Below are positions 36,399 through 46,210 of a stretch of 64,000 nucleotides of DNA, piece by piece. Position 1 is the first letter of the stretch; each line of letters starts with the position of its first letter. The stretch is from Arthrobacter sp. DWC3. Lineage in GTDB: Bacteria > Actinomycetota > Actinomycetes > Actinomycetales > Micrococcaceae. Made by a program: the position numbers and the translations under genes. The notes under the pieces were generated by a model. The model was given only the letters and a program-made list of their open reading frames with translations. It was not told where the DNA came from and did not search any database. Location of the stretch: positions 81,470-145,469 of the forward strand of contig NZ_PJIP01000002.1 of assembly GCF_002929375.1 (NCBI RefSeq), written 5' to 3'.

Positions 36399-37133
36399 AT
36401 GCCACAGACACCCGCAGGCATCCTGTCCGCCATGAGGTCGGTCAGCCCCTCCTCCCCCCGCCTGGTCTGGCACGGACAGGACGGCCGGATCGAGCTGTCC
36501 GGACGCGTGTTCGACAACTGGGTGGCCAAGAGCAGCAACCTCCTCGTCGACGAGCTCGACGCGACCGACACCAGCCGGATCGTCCTCGACCTGCCCCCGC
36601 ACTGGAAGTCCCTCGCGCTCGCGTTCGCCTGCTGGCAGGTCGGTGCGCTCGTGGTCCTGCCGGAGGACACGGCCTCCCCGGCCGACGCGGACATCGTCCT
36701 GTCCTCGCGCCCCCGGCCCGCTGCCTCGCCGTCGGGCTCGCTGGCCTGCGTTGCACTCGGCTCTCTGGCCCTGGGCTGGGACGGCCCGCTACCGCGGGGG
36801 GCCGTGGACTTCGCCGCGGAGGTCCGCTCGCACGGCGACGTCTACCAGGGGCAGCCCGTCGACGACGACGCCCCCCTGGTGGAGGCGGGCGGGCGGACCC
36901 TGCGGGCCGGCGACCTGCTGGACACCGTGACCCTGCCGTCCGAGTCGCGCGACGCCGCCGCGGACGGCCCCACCCTGCTGCTGGAGCCGGGAGCCGGCCT
37001 CGAGCAGGCCCTCGCCGCGGCGCTGGCCGTGTGGGCGCACGGCGGCGTGCTCGTGCTCGTCGAGGACGGGGTACCGGTCACCGATCGCCTGCTGAGCGGC
37101 GAGCGCGTCACTGGCCGGCTGGGGACCGCCTGA
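36399..37133 (+). CDS. TIGR03089 family protein
   Basis: 244 residues resembling only part of an AMP-binding enzyme, the TIGR03089 pattern: RLVWHGQDGRIELSGRVFDNWVAKSSNLL, then LPPHWKSLALAFACWQVGALVV, and GPTLLLEPGAGLEQALAAAL. The P-loop and adenylation motifs of full ligases are missing, so catalysis is unlikely by itself. ATG 36399 has GGAAG upstream. Divergent from whiB, and its 3' end overlaps the convergent gtrA-like gene by 26 bp. Role unknown. Confidence 0.85.
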   Translation: MPQTPAGILSAMRSVSPSSPRLVWHGQDGRIELSGRVFDNWVAKSSNLLVDELDATDTSRIVLDLPPHWKSLALAFACWQVGALVVLPEDTASPADADIVLSSRPRPAASPSGSLACVALGSLALGWDGPLPRGAVDFAAEVRSHGDVYQGQPVDDDAPLVEAGGRTLRAGDLLDTVTLPSESRDAAADGPTLLLEPGAGLEQALAAALAVWAHGGVLVLVEDGVPVTDRLLSGERVTGRLGTA

Positions 37134-37707
37134 CCTTCTCCCCCGGCGCACCCGGTACGGCAGATGGAGCGGGCGACGCCGGAGCATCCGCGGGAACCCT
37201 CGCGGCCTGCTGTCGCAGCGAACCGGTCTGCAGGAGCTCCTTGTCGCGGCTGAACTCGGGCTCGGCGTCGAGCTCGACGTTGAAGACCCAGAAGCGGTAG
37301 GCGACGAAGCGCACCAGGGTGGCGAGCACCGTACCGAAGATCCCGACGAGGAACAGGGCCTTCGTGTCGGTGACGGCCAGGGGATACCTCGCGACCGCCA
37401 CACACCCTGCCGCGATGCCCATGCCGACCACGTTGATGAAGACGAACATCACGAGCTCGCGGGCAGCGTTGGGCTGGCGTCGATGCCGGAAGGTCCAATA
37501 GCGGTTCGCCACCCAGGCGAAGATCGTGGCGATGCCCGCCGAGACGAAGCGTGCCTTCACCACGCTCTCGTCCATGGGCCCGTGGATCAGGTACCAGTAC
37601 AGCCCGTTGTCGATCACGAAGGCCACGCCCCCGACGGCGCCGAATTTCGCCACCTCGCGCCAGAAGAGGGATGCGAGGCCCCTGATCCTGTCCATGAGTC
37701 CTGCCAC
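37108..37707 (-). CDS. GtrA family membrane protein
   Basis: 199 residues, four membrane helices. The family start FGAVGGVAFVIDNGLYWYLI, then FAWVANRYWTFRHRR and FVAYRFWVFNVE, fits GtrA, proposed to flip polyprenyl-phosphate-linked sugars across the membrane for envelope glycans. A polar tail of about 45 residues follows the last helix. GTG 37707 has an excellent GGAGGTAAGCA ribosome-binding site. Convergent with, and overlapping, the TIGR03089 gene. Confidence 0.9.
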   Translation of the reverse strand: MAGLMDRIRGLASLFWREVAKFGAVGGVAFVIDNGLYWYLIHGPMDESVVKARFVSAGIATIFAWVANRYWTFRHRRQPNAARELVMFVFINVVGMGIAAGCVAVARYPLAVTDTKALFLVGIFGTVLATLVRFVAYRFWVFNVELDAEPEFSRDKELLQTGSLRQQAARVPADAPASPAPSAVPGAPGEKVRRSPAGQ

Positions 37708-37963
37708 TGCTTACCTCCGCGATCGGGTCCGGACGCCGCCGCGGGCAGGTGTCTCCCGGCGACTGCAGGACGAACCGCGGGAAGGGCCGGCAGAGCAAGC
37801 CACCCCGGCTGACCTTTGCATGGCGTGTTTCGACCCCATTTTACGGTGTCGGGCCCGCCACCGGGTCTCCGATCCCCCGCCGGCACCCTGTGAGCTTCCC
37901 TGCAATGTGGCCGGACGGGCGGGGCCACGCCCGGCCGATGGCAGGCCGGGACGGTGCCGTGGG

Positions 37964-37969
37964 TACGCT
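37964..37969 (+). promoter_or_regulatory. start-proximal -10 element of purK
   Basis: TACGCT six bases before GTG 37976. Suggests a leaderless transcript for the purK-purE-LCP operon. Confidence 0.5.
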
Positions 37970-37975
37970 GTAACG

Positions 37976-39169
37976 GTGACTTTTCCCGTGATAGGCGTGA
38001 TCGGCGGCGGACAGCTGGCCCGGATGATGGCCGGTCCCGCCGTCGAACTCGGCATCGAACTCCGCGTCCTGGCCGAAGGGCCGGACGTCTCCGCAGTGGC
38101 GGCCGTGGCCCACGCCGCGGTGGGCGACTACCGCGACCTCGAGACGCTCCGCGCCTTCGCGGCGGGAGTCGACGTGGTGACCTTCGACCACGAGCACGTG
38201 CCCGGTGAGCTGCTGGAGGAACTCGCCCGTGACGGCGTGGCTCTCCACCCCGCACCCCAGGCGCTCCGCCATGCGCAGGACAAACTCGTGATGCGGCAGG
38301 CGGTCGAGGACCTCGGTCTGCCGAATCCCGCCTGGCGGGCCGTGCGGACCGTCGCCGACGTGCAGGCCTTCGCGGACGGCACGGGGTGGCCCGTGGTGCT
38401 GAAGACCCCCCGCGGCGGGTACGACGGCAAGGGCGTCCTCGTGGTGCGCGACGCCGCCGGGCTCGCGGCCGCCGACTCGTGGCTCACCGGTGGCGAGCTC
38501 CTCGTCGAGCAGTTCGTGCCCTTCAGCCGCGAGCTCTCCGTGCTCGTGGCGCGGCGACCGTCCGGCGACGCCGTGACGTGGCCCGTCGTCGAGTCCATCC
38601 AGGTGGACAGTGTGTGCGACGAGGTCCTCGCCCCCGCCCCCGGTCTCCCCCGCGACGTCGCCGACGCCGTCACGGCCGCAGCGCTGCGCCTGGCCGAACG
38701 CCTCGGCGTCACGGGCGTCATGGCGGTGGAGCTCTTCGAGACCCCCGGCCTCGGAGCCGGGTACCTCATCAACGAGCTCGCCATGCGTCCGCACAACTCT
38801 GGTCACTGGACCATGGACGGGGCCGCCACGGGCCAGTTCGAGCAGCACCTCCGCGCGGTGCTCGACCTCCCGCTCGGCGCCACGCATGCCGTCGCGCCGC
38901 ACGCGGTCATGAAGAACGTGCTCGGCGGGGCCAACACGGACATCTACTCCGCCTACCCGTCGGCCCTGTCCTCAGGTCCGTCCGCTAAGGTGCACTTCTA
39001 CGGCAAGGACGTGCGTCCGGGCCGCAAGATCGGCCACGTGAACGCGCTGGCGGCTCCGGGAGAGCCGCTCGACGCCGTCCGCGGGAGGGCCTCGAGGGTT
39101 GCCGCGATTCTCCGCGACGGCACGGACCTGCCCTCCTCCGAGAAGGTTCGACCGAAGGGAATGCAGTGA
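37976..39169 (+). CDS. purK: 5-(carboxyamino)imidazole ribonucleotide synthase
   Basis: ATP-dependent carboxylation of AIR to N5-CAIR in purine synthesis. 397 residues, ATP-grasp: N-terminal [30 protein letters not shown] (ATP loop), [19 protein letters not shown], and [26 protein letters not shown] with the metal-binding Asn/Glu. The frame is open from 37526, but GTG 37976 starts the conserved fold and has a -10 hexamer at six bases. The stop overlaps the purE start (GTGA). Confidence 0.95.
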   Translation: MTFPVIGVIGGGQLARMMAGPAVELGIELRVLAEGPDVSAVAAVAHAAVGDYRDLETLRAFAAGVDVVTFDHEHVPGELLEELARDGVALHPAPQALRHAQDKLVMRQAVEDLGLPNPAWRAVRTVADVQAFADGTGWPVVLKTPRGGYDGKGVLVVRDAAGLAAADSWLTGGELLVEQFVPFSRELSVLVARRPSGDAVTWPVVESIQVDSVCDEVLAPAPGLPRDVADAVTAAALRLAERLGVTGVMAVELFETPGLGAGYLINELAMRPHNSGHWTMDGAATGQFEQHLRAVLDLPLGATHAVAPHAVMKNVLGGANTDIYSAYPSALSSGPSAKVHFYGKDVRPGRKIGHVNALAAPGEPLDAVRGRASRVAAILRDGTDLPSSEKVRPKGMQ

Positions 39170-39696
39170 CGAACGCCCAGGTAGGCCTCGTGATGGGCTC
39201 GGATTCGGACTGGCCGGTGATGGAGGCTGCAGCGGCCGCGCTGGCCGAGTTCGCGGTCCCCTACGAGGCCGACGTCGTCTCCGCGCACCGCATGCCCGAC
39301 GCCATGATCGAGTACGGGCGGACTGCCTCCGACCGGGGCCTGCGCGTCCTCATCGCCGGCGCCGGCGGAGCGGCGCACCTCCCGGGGATGCTCGCGGCCA
39401 TGACGCCGCTGCCGGTCATCGGCGTCCCCGTGCCCCTGCGTCACCTCGACGGCATGGACTCCCTGCTCTCGATCGTCCAGATGCCCGCGGGGGTGCCCGT
39501 CGCCACGGTGTCCATCGGCGGTGCCCGCAACGCCGGGCTGCTCGCCGTCCGCATCCTGGCCGCGGGGACCGACGACCGGGCCTCGGTGCTCCGCGCGCAG
39601 CTCGTCGAGTTCGCCGGCGCCCTCCGGACGACCGCCGAGGAGAAGGGCGCCGCCCTGCGCGCCCGCGTCGCCGCCTCCACGGCGGACGACGCGTGA
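39166..39696 (+). CDS. purE: N5-CAIR mutase
   Basis: Rearranges N5-CAIR to CAIR, following PurK. 176 residues, class I Pur[15 protein letters not shown] at the N-terminus, the active-site [26 protein letters not shown] and [13 protein letters not shown] 39166 overlaps the purK stop and lies after GAAGGGA. The next gene begins in its stop codon in turn (GTGA), so the three genes are translationally chained. Confidence 0.96.
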   Translation: MTNAQVGLVMGSDSDWPVMEAAAAALAEFAVPYEADVVSAHRMPDAMIEYGRTASDRGLRVLIAGAGGAAHLPGMLAAMTPLPVIGVPVPLRHLDGMDSLLSIVQMPAGVPVATVSIGGARNAGLLAVRILAAGTDDRASVLRAQLVEFAGALRTTAEEKGAALRARVAASTADDA

Positions 39697-41261
39697 TCAC
39701 GGGCACCCGCGTGCACGACACGGACACCACCGGCTCCGCGGGGTTCACCAACCCCGTCCGCTACCCGCAGACCGCGCCGCCCGAGATCCGCACCAAGCGG
39801 GCCTTCGTCCTGCTCGCCCTGACCCTCGTGCTGCCCGGCTCGGCGCAGGTGGTCGCGGGCAACAGGCGGCTCGGGCGCAGGGCCCTCAGGGCGACGTTCA
39901 CGTGCTGGGCGCTCCTCGTGCTCGGGCTCGTCCTCGCCCTGACCAACCGGACCCTCGCGGTGGGCGTCGTCACCCACCGCTGGTGGTCCCTCGCGCTGAT
40001 CGTGGTGCTCCTCGGGCTCGCCCTCGGCTGGGCGCTCCTGTTCGTCAACACCCTGCGGCTCATCCGGATGCCCCTGCTCGAGCGCGGTGTCCGGCCCCTC
40101 GTGGCTGGTGTCCTTGCGCTCCTCATGGTCCTCACGAGCGGATCGCTCGCCTACGGCGCCTACGTCCTCGGCGTCGGCCGCTCGACGGTGGGCTCGATCT
40201 TCCAGTCCGGGCCTGCGTTCGACCCCGTGGACGGCAGGTACAACTTCCTGCTGATGGGCGGCGACGCGGGCGAGGACCGCACGGGCCGGCGCCCCGACAG
40301 CATCTCCGTGATCAGCGTGGACGCCGAGACCGGCGCGACCGTGACGTTCAGCATCCCGCGCAACTTCCAGAACGCCCGGTTCGCGGAGGACTCCCCGCTC
40401 TGGGACGTCTACCCCGACGGCTACAACTGCGGCGACCCGTGCATCATCAACAGCCTCTACACCGACGTGGCGCAGAACTACCCCGACCTGTACCCGGGGG
40501 CCGCGGATCCCGGCGCCGAAGCCATGATGGACGCCGCGAGCGGCGTCCTCGGGATCGAGGTGCAGTCCTACCTGCTCGTGGACATGAACGGCTTCGAGCA
40601 GCTCGTGGACGCCATGGGCGGCATCCGGATCGACGCGGGCGGCTGGGTGCCGATCACCGCCGCCGAGATCCCCGGCACCGACCCCATCCGCCACTACCCG
40701 CCCGACGGCTGGATCAAGCCGGGCGTGCAGACGCTCGACGGGTACCACGCCCTCTGGTACGCGAGGTCACGGGAGTTCGTGACGGACTACGACCGCATCG
40801 CCCGCCAGCAGTGCGTCCAGCAGGCCATGATCGCGCAGCTCGACCCCGCCACGGTGCTCACCCGCTTCCAGTCGATCGCCGCCGCGGGCACCCAGATCGT
40901 CGAGACGGACATCCCGCAGGACCAGCTGGCGAGCTTCGTGGACCTCGGCCTCAAGGCCCAGGGACAGGAGACGCGCCGCCTGACCATCGGCCCCCCGGAC
41001 TTCGGCACCCCCACGGAGAACTTCGTGACCTACCCGGACTTCGGCCTCATCCACGAACGCGTGCAGGGGATGTTCGCGGACGGCACGGCGGACCCCGCAG
41101 CCGACGCACCGCTGCCGCTCGAACGCGCGGGCGTCGTGGTACCGGCGCAGACCACGGACGACGGCATCACCGAGGAGTACCTGCAGGAACTCGCCACGAT
41201 CGGCGACGACGCGACCCTCGGCGAGCTGCTGGCGGACAACGGGCAGTGCTCCCCCGCCTGA
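39693..41261 (+). CDS. LytR-CpsA-Psr (LCP) family glycopolymer transferase
   Basis: Attaches undecaprenyl-linked glycopolymers to peptidoglycan outside the membrane. 522 residues: four membrane helices in the first 150 (ending [13 protein letters not shown]), then the LCP domain with [32 protein letters not shown], a Cys pair in [17 protein letters not shown] and the basic [18 protein letters not shown]. The multi-helix N-terminus is longer than the single anchor of classic LCPs. Coupled to purE by GTGA. A likely acceptor-side partner for envelope glycans made by other genes in this window (inference). Confidence 0.92.
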   Translation: MITGTRVHDTDTTGSAGFTNPVRYPQTAPPEIRTKRAFVLLALTLVLPGSAQVVAGNRRLGRRALRATFTCWALLVLGLVLALTNRTLAVGVVTHRWWSLALIVVLLGLALGWALLFVNTLRLIRMPLLERGVRPLVAGVLALLMVLTSGSLAYGAYVLGVGRSTVGSIFQSGPAFDPVDGRYNFLLMGGDAGEDRTGRRPDSISVISVDAETGATVTFSIPRNFQNARFAEDSPLWDVYPDGYNCGDPCIINSLYTDVAQNYPDLYPGAADPGAEAMMDAASGVLGIEVQSYLLVDMNGFEQLVDAMGGIRIDAGGWVPITAAEIPGTDPIRHYPPDGWIKPGVQTLDGYHALWYARSREFVTDYDRIARQQCVQQAMIAQLDPATVLTRFQSIAAAGTQIVETDIPQDQLASFVDLGLKAQGQETRRLTIGPPDFGTPTENFVTYPDFGLIHERVQGMFADGTADPAADAPLPLERAGVVVPAQTTDDGITEEYLQELATIGDDATLGELLADNGQCSPA

Positions 41262-41322
41262 CCGGCACCCGTCCGCACCGACCCGGCCGAACACCCTCCC
41301 CGACCAGCTGAAGGACCCGACG

Positions 41323-42570
41323 ATGTACCGCCTCGAGAACACGCTCCGCCCCTATGCCTGGGGATCGGCCAACGCCATCGCCGACCTGCTGGGGAGGGAG
41401 CCCTCGGGCGGCCCGGAGGCCGAGCTGTGGATCGGCGCGCACCCCGACTCGCCGTCGGTCGCCCTCGCGGCCGGACCGGATGCGGATCGCGCCCTGGACG
41501 CGCTGATCGCGGAGGACCCGGAGCACCACCTGGGCGCGGAGAGCGTGGCCGAGTTCGGGCGGCTCCCTTTCCTGGTGAAGGTCCTGGCCGCCGACAGCCC
41601 GCTCTCGCTGCAGGTACACCCGACGCTCGAGCAGGCCCGGGAGGGGTTCGCCCGCGAGGAGGCCGCCGGGGTGGACCGCACCGCGGCGGAACGCAACTAC
41701 AAGGACGACAACCACAAGCCGGAGATGATCTTCGCGCTGACGCCGTTCGAGGCGCTGTGCGGCTTCCGGTCGCCCGAGGAGACCCGGAACCTCGTCGAGC
41801 TGCTGGCAGCACAGGTGCAGCGCGCCGGCCTCGAGCTCCCCGGCCTGGTCCCGCAGCTGCTGCAGGACCTGGGACAGCCGGAGGACGCCGTCGCCCTGCG
41901 GTCCGCCTTCGAGCGTCTGATCGCCGGCGGCACGGAGGTCTCGGACGCCACGGCGACCATCGTGGCGGCGCTCGCCGACCCCCAGGCCGGGCCGTACGCG
42001 GCGGAACTCTCCACCGTCGTGTCCCTGGATGCGCAGTACCCCGGGGATCCGGGCGTGCTGCTCTCCCTGCTGCTCAACCGCATCTCCCTGGCGCCCGGGC
42101 AGGCCGTCTACCTCCCGGCCGGCAACGTGCACGCCTACCTGCACGGTCTCGGCATCGAGGTCATGGCGTCCTCCGACAACGTGCTGCGCGGAGGCCTCAC
42201 GCCCAAGTTCGTGGACGTGCCCGAGCTGCTGCGCACGGTCTCCTTCGAGGCCGTCGGCGTGCCCATGATCGAGCCGGAGACCACGCTCCTCGGACAGGAG
42301 ATCTTCCGGCCGCCGTTCCGCGAGTTCCAGCTGCAGCGCGTGGAACTCGGGCCCGGAGCGGAGCCCGTCCCGCTGGCCCAGGAGGGGGCCGCCGTGGTCA
42401 TCGTGGTGTCCGGCTCCGTGCTCCTCGACTCCCCGAAGGGCGAGCTGCGCCTGGAACAGGGTGAGAGCGCCTTCCTGCCCGCCGTCGACGCCCCGGTCAT
42501 CGCCCACGCCGTGTCGGACCCGGCCGGCACCGCCGTGGCCTTCGCCGTCACCACCGCCCTGGGACGCTGA
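41323..42570 (+). CDS. manA: mannose-6-phosphate isomerase, class I
   Basis: Interconverts fructose-6-P and mannose-6-P, feeding GDP-mannose and mannosylated envelope products. 415 residues: YAWGSANAIADLLGR, the zinc-binding QVHP segment, KPEMIFALTPFEALCGFR, and LPAGNVHAYLHGLGIEVMASSD followed by DNVLRGGLTPK. ATG 41323 follows AAGGA at a good distance. The FemAB-like gene starts four bases after its stop. Confidence 0.94.
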   Translation: MYRLENTLRPYAWGSANAIADLLGREPSGGPEAELWIGAHPDSPSVALAAGPDADRALDALIAEDPEHHLGAESVAEFGRLPFLVKVLAADSPLSLQVHPTLEQAREGFAREEAAGVDRTAAERNYKDDNHKPEMIFALTPFEALCGFRSPEETRNLVELLAAQVQRAGLELPGLVPQLLQDLGQPEDAVALRSAFERLIAGGTEVSDATATIVAALADPQAGPYAAELSTVVSLDAQYPGDPGVLLSLLLNRISLAPGQAVYLPAGNVHAYLHGLGIEVMASSDNVLRGGLTPKFVDVPELLRTVSFEAVGVPMIEPETTLLGQEIFRPPFREFQLQRVELGPGAEPVPLAQEGAAVVIVVSGSVLLDSPKGELRLEQGESAFLPAVDAPVIAHAVSDPAGTAVAFAVTTALGR

Positions 42571-42574
42571 GACC

Positions 42575-43555
42575 GTGGACCACTTCCTGCAGAGCCCGGC
42601 GTGGGCCGCCTTCCAGCGCGACCTCGGACGGACCGTCCACGAGCGGTCGGGCCCCGGCTGGCGCTTCCTGGCCATCGAGGAGAGCAACCCCGCGGGGAAG
42701 CTGCTCTACGCACCCTACGGTCCGGTGGCCGGCTCCCTCGCCGCCTTCGACGACGCCCTGGCGGCGCTGACCGACCTGGCCCGCAGCTGCGGTGCCGTGT
42801 TCCTCAGGATCGAGCCGGTGGACTCCGGATTCGCGACGACAGAGGCCGGGACGGTGCTGCGCGCGCGGGGTCTCCGGCCCGCCCCGGCCAACCAGCAGCC
42901 CGAGCTGAGCCTGGTCGTCGACGTGGACCGGGACTTCCGGGACGTCCTCGCGGACATGAAGCCGGTGAACCGCAACCTGTACCGGAACATCCACAAGAAG
43001 GGCGTGACCGTCCGGCGGAGCCAGGACCCCGGGGAGATCGCGGTGCTGCTGGGGTTCCTGCACCGCACGGCGGCACGCAACGGGTTCAAGCCCCAGAGCG
43101 ACGCCTACCTGACCCAGGTGGCCCGGTCCCTCATGCCGGCCGGTGCCGCGACCCTCTTCCTCGCCGAGCTCGAAGGCACGCCGATCGCCGCCGCCCTCGC
43201 CTACGACTCGGCGGATACCCGTACCTACGCCCATGCCGCCCTGGACGACACCCACCGGAAACTCAGCGCCGGGATCCCGCTGCTGGTCACGCTGATGGCC
43301 GATGCCGCGGAGCAGGGCCTGAAGTACGTGGACCTCTGGGGCGTGGCTCCCGCGGATCAGCCCGACCACACGTGGGCGGGCTTCACGGCGTTCAAGAAGT
43401 CCTTCGGCGGCCGCGAGGTGGCCTACCCGGGCACCTGGGACCTGCCGGTGAACAGGCTGCGCTACGGCGCGTACCAGCTGGCGCGCAGCGCGGCCGCCTC
43501 GGCCCGCCGCGGCGTCCGGGCGGCCCGGGCGACGGCGGCCCGGCTGCGCCGCTGA
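42575..43555 (+). CDS. FemAB-like peptidoglycan bridge aminoacyltransferase
   Basis: 326 residues of the FemABX fold, which uses aminoacyl-tRNA to add bridge residues to lipid II. Motifs: SPAWAAFQRDLGRTV at the N-terminus, MKPVNRNLYRNIHKKGVTV, FLAELEGTPIAAALAY, and the C-terminal WAGFTAFKKSFGGREVAYPGTWD with the conserved KxxFG. GTG 42575 starts the conserved part, four bases after manA. The amino acid added is unknown; Micrococcaceae carry varied interpeptide bridges. Confidence 0.9.
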   Translation: MDHFLQSPAWAAFQRDLGRTVHERSGPGWRFLAIEESNPAGKLLYAPYGPVAGSLAAFDDALAALTDLARSCGAVFLRIEPVDSGFATTEAGTVLRARGLRPAPANQQPELSLVVDVDRDFRDVLADMKPVNRNLYRNIHKKGVTVRRSQDPGEIAVLLGFLHRTAARNGFKPQSDAYLTQVARSLMPAGAATLFLAELEGTPIAAALAYDSADTRTYAHAALDDTHRKLSAGIPLLVTLMADAAEQGLKYVDLWGVAPADQPDHTWAGFTAFKKSFGGREVAYPGTWDLPVNRLRYGAYQLARSAAASARRGVRAARATAARLRR

Positions 43556-43567
43556 CGCCGCGCGGCC

Positions 43568-43597
43568 GGGGGCCGTCGGGTCGGACGCTCGGCCCCC
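43568..43597. terminator. candidate bidirectional terminator between the FemAB-like and glpX genes
   Basis: 8-bp stem GGGGGCCG/CGGCCCCC around a 14-base loop, in the short gap between convergent genes. Confidence 0.5.
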
Positions 43598-43622
43598 TGG
43601 TCGCCCCGGCGCCCCGGACGCC

Positions 43623-44675
43623 CTAGTCCTTGACGCGGGCGTAGGTCTCCCATTTGTGGGCCTGGTGCTCGCCGTCGACCACGCGGATGGTACCCGACTT
43701 CGAGCGCATGACCATGGACTGCGTGAGGACCTTGTCCTTGCTGTACCGGACGCCCCGCAGCAGGTCGCCGTCGGTGATGCCGGTCGCCGCGAAGTAGCAG
43801 TTGTCGCTCGTGACGAGGTCGTTGGTGGAGAGCACGCGGTCGAGGTCGTGGCCGGCGTCGAGGGCCTTCTGCTTCTCCTCGTCGCTCGTGGGCCACAGCC
43901 GGCCCTGGATGACGCCGCCGAGGGACTTGATGGCGCACGCCGCGACGATGCCCTCCGGGGTGCCGCCGACGCCCATGAGGGCGTCGACGTCGGTGCCCTC
44001 GCGGGCCGCGGCGATCGCCCCGGCGACGTCGCCGTCCATGATGAACTTCGTGCGGGCGCCGGCGGCGCGGATCTCCTCCACGAGGGGTTTGTGCCGGTCG
44101 CGGTCGAGGATCATGACGTTGAGCTGGCTGACCTTCTTGCCGTTGGCCTTCGCGATCAGGTGCAGGTTCTGCTTCACGGGCAGGCGCAGGTCCACCATGT
44201 CGGCGGCCTCGGGGCCGGTGACGAGCTTCTCCATGTAGAAGACGGCGGACGGGTCGAACATCGAGCCGCGCTCGGCGACGGCGAGCACCGCGAGGGCGTT
44301 GTTGATGCCCAGGGCCGTCAGGCGGGTGCCGTCGATCGGATCGACGGCGACGTCGCACTCGGGACCGGAGCCGTCGCCCACGCGTTCGCCGTTGAAGAGC
44401 ATCGGCGCCTCGTCCTTCTCGCCCTCGCCGATCACCACCACGCCGTTGAAGTGGACGGTCTGCAGCAGGGAGCGCATGGCGTCCACGGCGGCGCCGTCGG
44501 CCAGGTTCTTGTCGCCGAACCCCACCCAGTGGCCGCCGGCGATCGCCGCGGCCTCCGTGACGCGCACGAGCTCCAGCGCGAGGTTCCGGTCCGGTTCGTC
44601 GTCCCCGACGGCGAGCGCCGGTGAGAGGGTGGAGTACTGGGCGTTGCTGGCGTTCTGGGACACGTCGATCCTCAT
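43623..44675 (-). CDS. glpX: class II fructose-1,6-bisphosphatase
   Basis: Dephosphorylates fructose-1,6-bisphosphate in gluconeogenesis. 350 residues of the GlpX type: WVGFGDKNLADGAAVDAM, VVIGEGEKDEAPMLFNGE, the metal site VAVDPIDGTRLTALG, IMDGDVAGAIAA and GVGGTPEGIVAACAIK. The frame extends upstream to 44813, but ATG 44675 begins the usual MRIDVSQNA. A TATGAT hexamer at 44724-44729 may be its -10 element. Divergent from the DUF4245 gene. As in most actinobacteria this is probably the main FBPase. Confidence 0.95.
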   Translation of the reverse strand: MRIDVSQNASNAQYSTLSPALAVGDDEPDRNLALELVRVTEAAAIAGGHWVGFGDKNLADGAAVDAMRSLLQTVHFNGVVVIGEGEKDEAPMLFNGERVGDGSGPECDVAVDPIDGTRLTALGINNALAVLAVAERGSMFDPSAVFYMEKLVTGPEAADMVDLRLPVKQNLHLIAKANGKKVSQLNVMILDRDRHKPLVEEIRAAGARTKFIMDGDVAGAIAAAREGTDVDALMGVGGTPEGIVAACAIKSLGGVIQGRLWPTSDEEKQKALDAGHDLDRVLSTNDLVTSDNCYFAATGITDGDLLRGVRYSKDKVLTQSMVMRSKSGTIRVVDGEHQAHKWETYARVKD

Positions 44676-44829
44676 CGTCGAAGGTGGTCGGGTCCCCCGC
44701 GGGCCCGATGGTGCCGTGGTGCCATCATAGGCGCGGCGCGCCGTCCGGATCGTGTGATGCTGCCGACGAACACGCCCGTACGGGCCGCTCCGGTTAGGCG
44801 GCGCGGGCCGCATCAGCGAAAATGGAGGG

Positions 44830-45486
44830 GTGAGCGATCAGAGCGACGAGCGGACCCCCGACCCCGAGGCGGAACCGGACGACGACGCGCCCCCCATCAC
44901 GCTCACCCCCAACCAGGCCAAGCGTGCCAGTGCGACCGCGCGCGGCATGCTGATCGCCACCGGCGCGACGATCGCCGTCGTCCTCCCCGTCTACTTCCTG
45001 AACCCCACGTACACCGCCGAGACGTACCGGCGCGACATCGACGTAGCAACCATCGCGCGCCAGGCGGCCGGCGACGCCGGCTACCTCCCCGCCTCGCCGG
45101 CCCTCCCCGAGGGCTGGTCCTCGAACTACGCGCGCTGGGTGACCGGCCGCAGCGACGGCGTGGACTTCTGGGAGGTGGGATTCCTGACCTCGAACACGGG
45201 GTTCATCCAGCTCACCCAGACCGACGACGCCAACCCCACGTGGGTGGCCCAGCGGATCGGTGACGCCCAGGTCTCCGGCACCCGCACCATCGCCGGGCTG
45301 GAGTGGGAACTGCTCGACGCGCCGGACGGCGACACCGTGCTGAGGTCGGACGTCGACGGCGCCACGGTGATCCTCAACGGCGAGGCGGCGCTCTCCGAGT
45401 TCGACACCGTGGGGACGGCCGTCGTCGAGGACGTGCGGCAGAACGCGGCGGAGGAAGCCGAGCGCCTCGCGTCGGACGGCGCCTGA
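44830..45486 (+). CDS. DUF4245 family membrane-anchored protein
   Basis: 218 residues: acidic N-terminus, one membrane anchor (about 38-58), extracytoplasmic remainder with PEGWSSNYARW, FWEVGFLTSNTGFIQLTQ and DGATVILNGEAALSEF, the DUF4245 pattern. No catalytic motif. GTG 44830 is preceded by GGAGG and, at six bases, by GAAAAT, so it may be leaderless or have a very short leader. The neighbourhood glpX, carbonic anhydrase, fumC is conserved in the family, as I recall. Confidence 0.85.
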   Translation: MSDQSDERTPDPEAEPDDDAPPITLTPNQAKRASATARGMLIATGATIAVVLPVYFLNPTYTAETYRRDIDVATIARQAAGDAGYLPASPALPEGWSSNYARWVTGRSDGVDFWEVGFLTSNTGFIQLTQTDDANPTWVAQRIGDAQVSGTRTIAGLEWELLDAPDGDTVLRSDVDGATVILNGEAALSEFDTVGTAVVEDVRQNAAEEAERLASDGA

Positions 45487-45498
45487 GCCGTACGGTCG

Positions 45499-45511
45499 CC
45501 CCCCCCCCCCC
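45499..45511. repeat. run of 13 cytosines
   Basis: An uninterrupted C13 tract, 13 bases after the DUF4245 stop codon and about 50 bases before the -10 element of the carbonic anhydrase gene. Homopolymers this long are prone to length change. Confidence 0.85.
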
Positions 45512-45560
45512 GGCGCCCCTCCGGCACGATGAATGCACGGTGGAACCGGGACCGGACCAG

Positions 45561-45566
45561 TACAGT
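45561..45566 (+). promoter_or_regulatory. start-proximal -10 element of the carbonic anhydrase gene
   Basis: TACAGT seven bases before GTG 45574. Suggests a leaderless transcript and favours that start. Confidence 0.45.
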
Positions 45567-45573
45567 GGGCGGC

Positions 45574-46200
45574 GTGAACCAGCAACTGACCCCGGCCGAC
45601 GCGTGGCTCCGCCTGCAGGAGGGCAACGCCCGCTTCGTCGCCGCCGACGCCTCCCACCCCAACCAGGACGCCTCCCGCCGCGCGGCGCTCGTGGACCGGC
45701 AGAACCCGTTCGCCGTCATCTTCGGCTGCTCGGACTCGCGCCTCGCCGCCGAGATCATCTTCGACCTCGGCCTCGGTGACGCCTTCGTGGTCCGGACGGC
45801 CGGGCAGGTGGTCGACGACGCCGTCCTCGGCTCCCTCGAGTACAGCGTGGGCGTGCTCGGCGTGCCGCTGATCGTGGTCCTCGGCCACGACAGCTGCGGC
45901 GCCGTCACGGCCGCCATGAACGCGGTCGAGACCGGCGACATGCCCGGCGGCTTCATCCGGGAGCTGGTGGAGCGCATCACGCCGTCGGTCCTCGCCGCAC
46001 GGCGGGCCGGCGTCACGGACGTGAACGCGACCGTCGTCGAGCACACGCGGCAGACGGCGCACCGGCTGGTGGACTCCTCCCGCGTCATCGCGGACGCCGT
46101 GGCCGGCGGGGACACCGCCGTCATCGGCGTCTCCTACCGCCTGGACGAGGGCAGGGCCGTGCTCGTGTCGGGATTTGGCACGCCGGAGGACGACGCGTGA
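45574..46200 (+). CDS. beta-class carbonic anhydrase
   Basis: Interconverts CO2 and bicarbonate with a zinc ion. 208 residues with zinc ligands Cys52 (FGCSDSR, with the Asp-Arg dyad at 54/56), His105 and Cys108 (LGHDSCGAV). GTG 45574 is preferred to the ATG at 45529 because the family N-terminus ([16 protein letters not shown]) begins just after it and a -10 hexamer precedes it. The gene ends 10 bp before fumC and is probably cotranscribed; bicarbonate supply could serve carboxylases such as PurK. Confidence 0.93.
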   Translation: MNQQLTPADAWLRLQEGNARFVAADASHPNQDASRRAALVDRQNPFAVIFGCSDSRLAAEIIFDLGLGDAFVVRTAGQVVDDAVLGSLEYSVGVLGVPLIVVLGHDSCGAVTAAMNAVETGDMPGGFIRELVERITPSVLAARRAGVTDVNATVVEHTRQTAHRLVDSSRVIADAVAGGDTAVIGVSYRLDEGRAVLVSGFGTPEDDA

Positions 46201-46210
46201 GAATTGCCGC

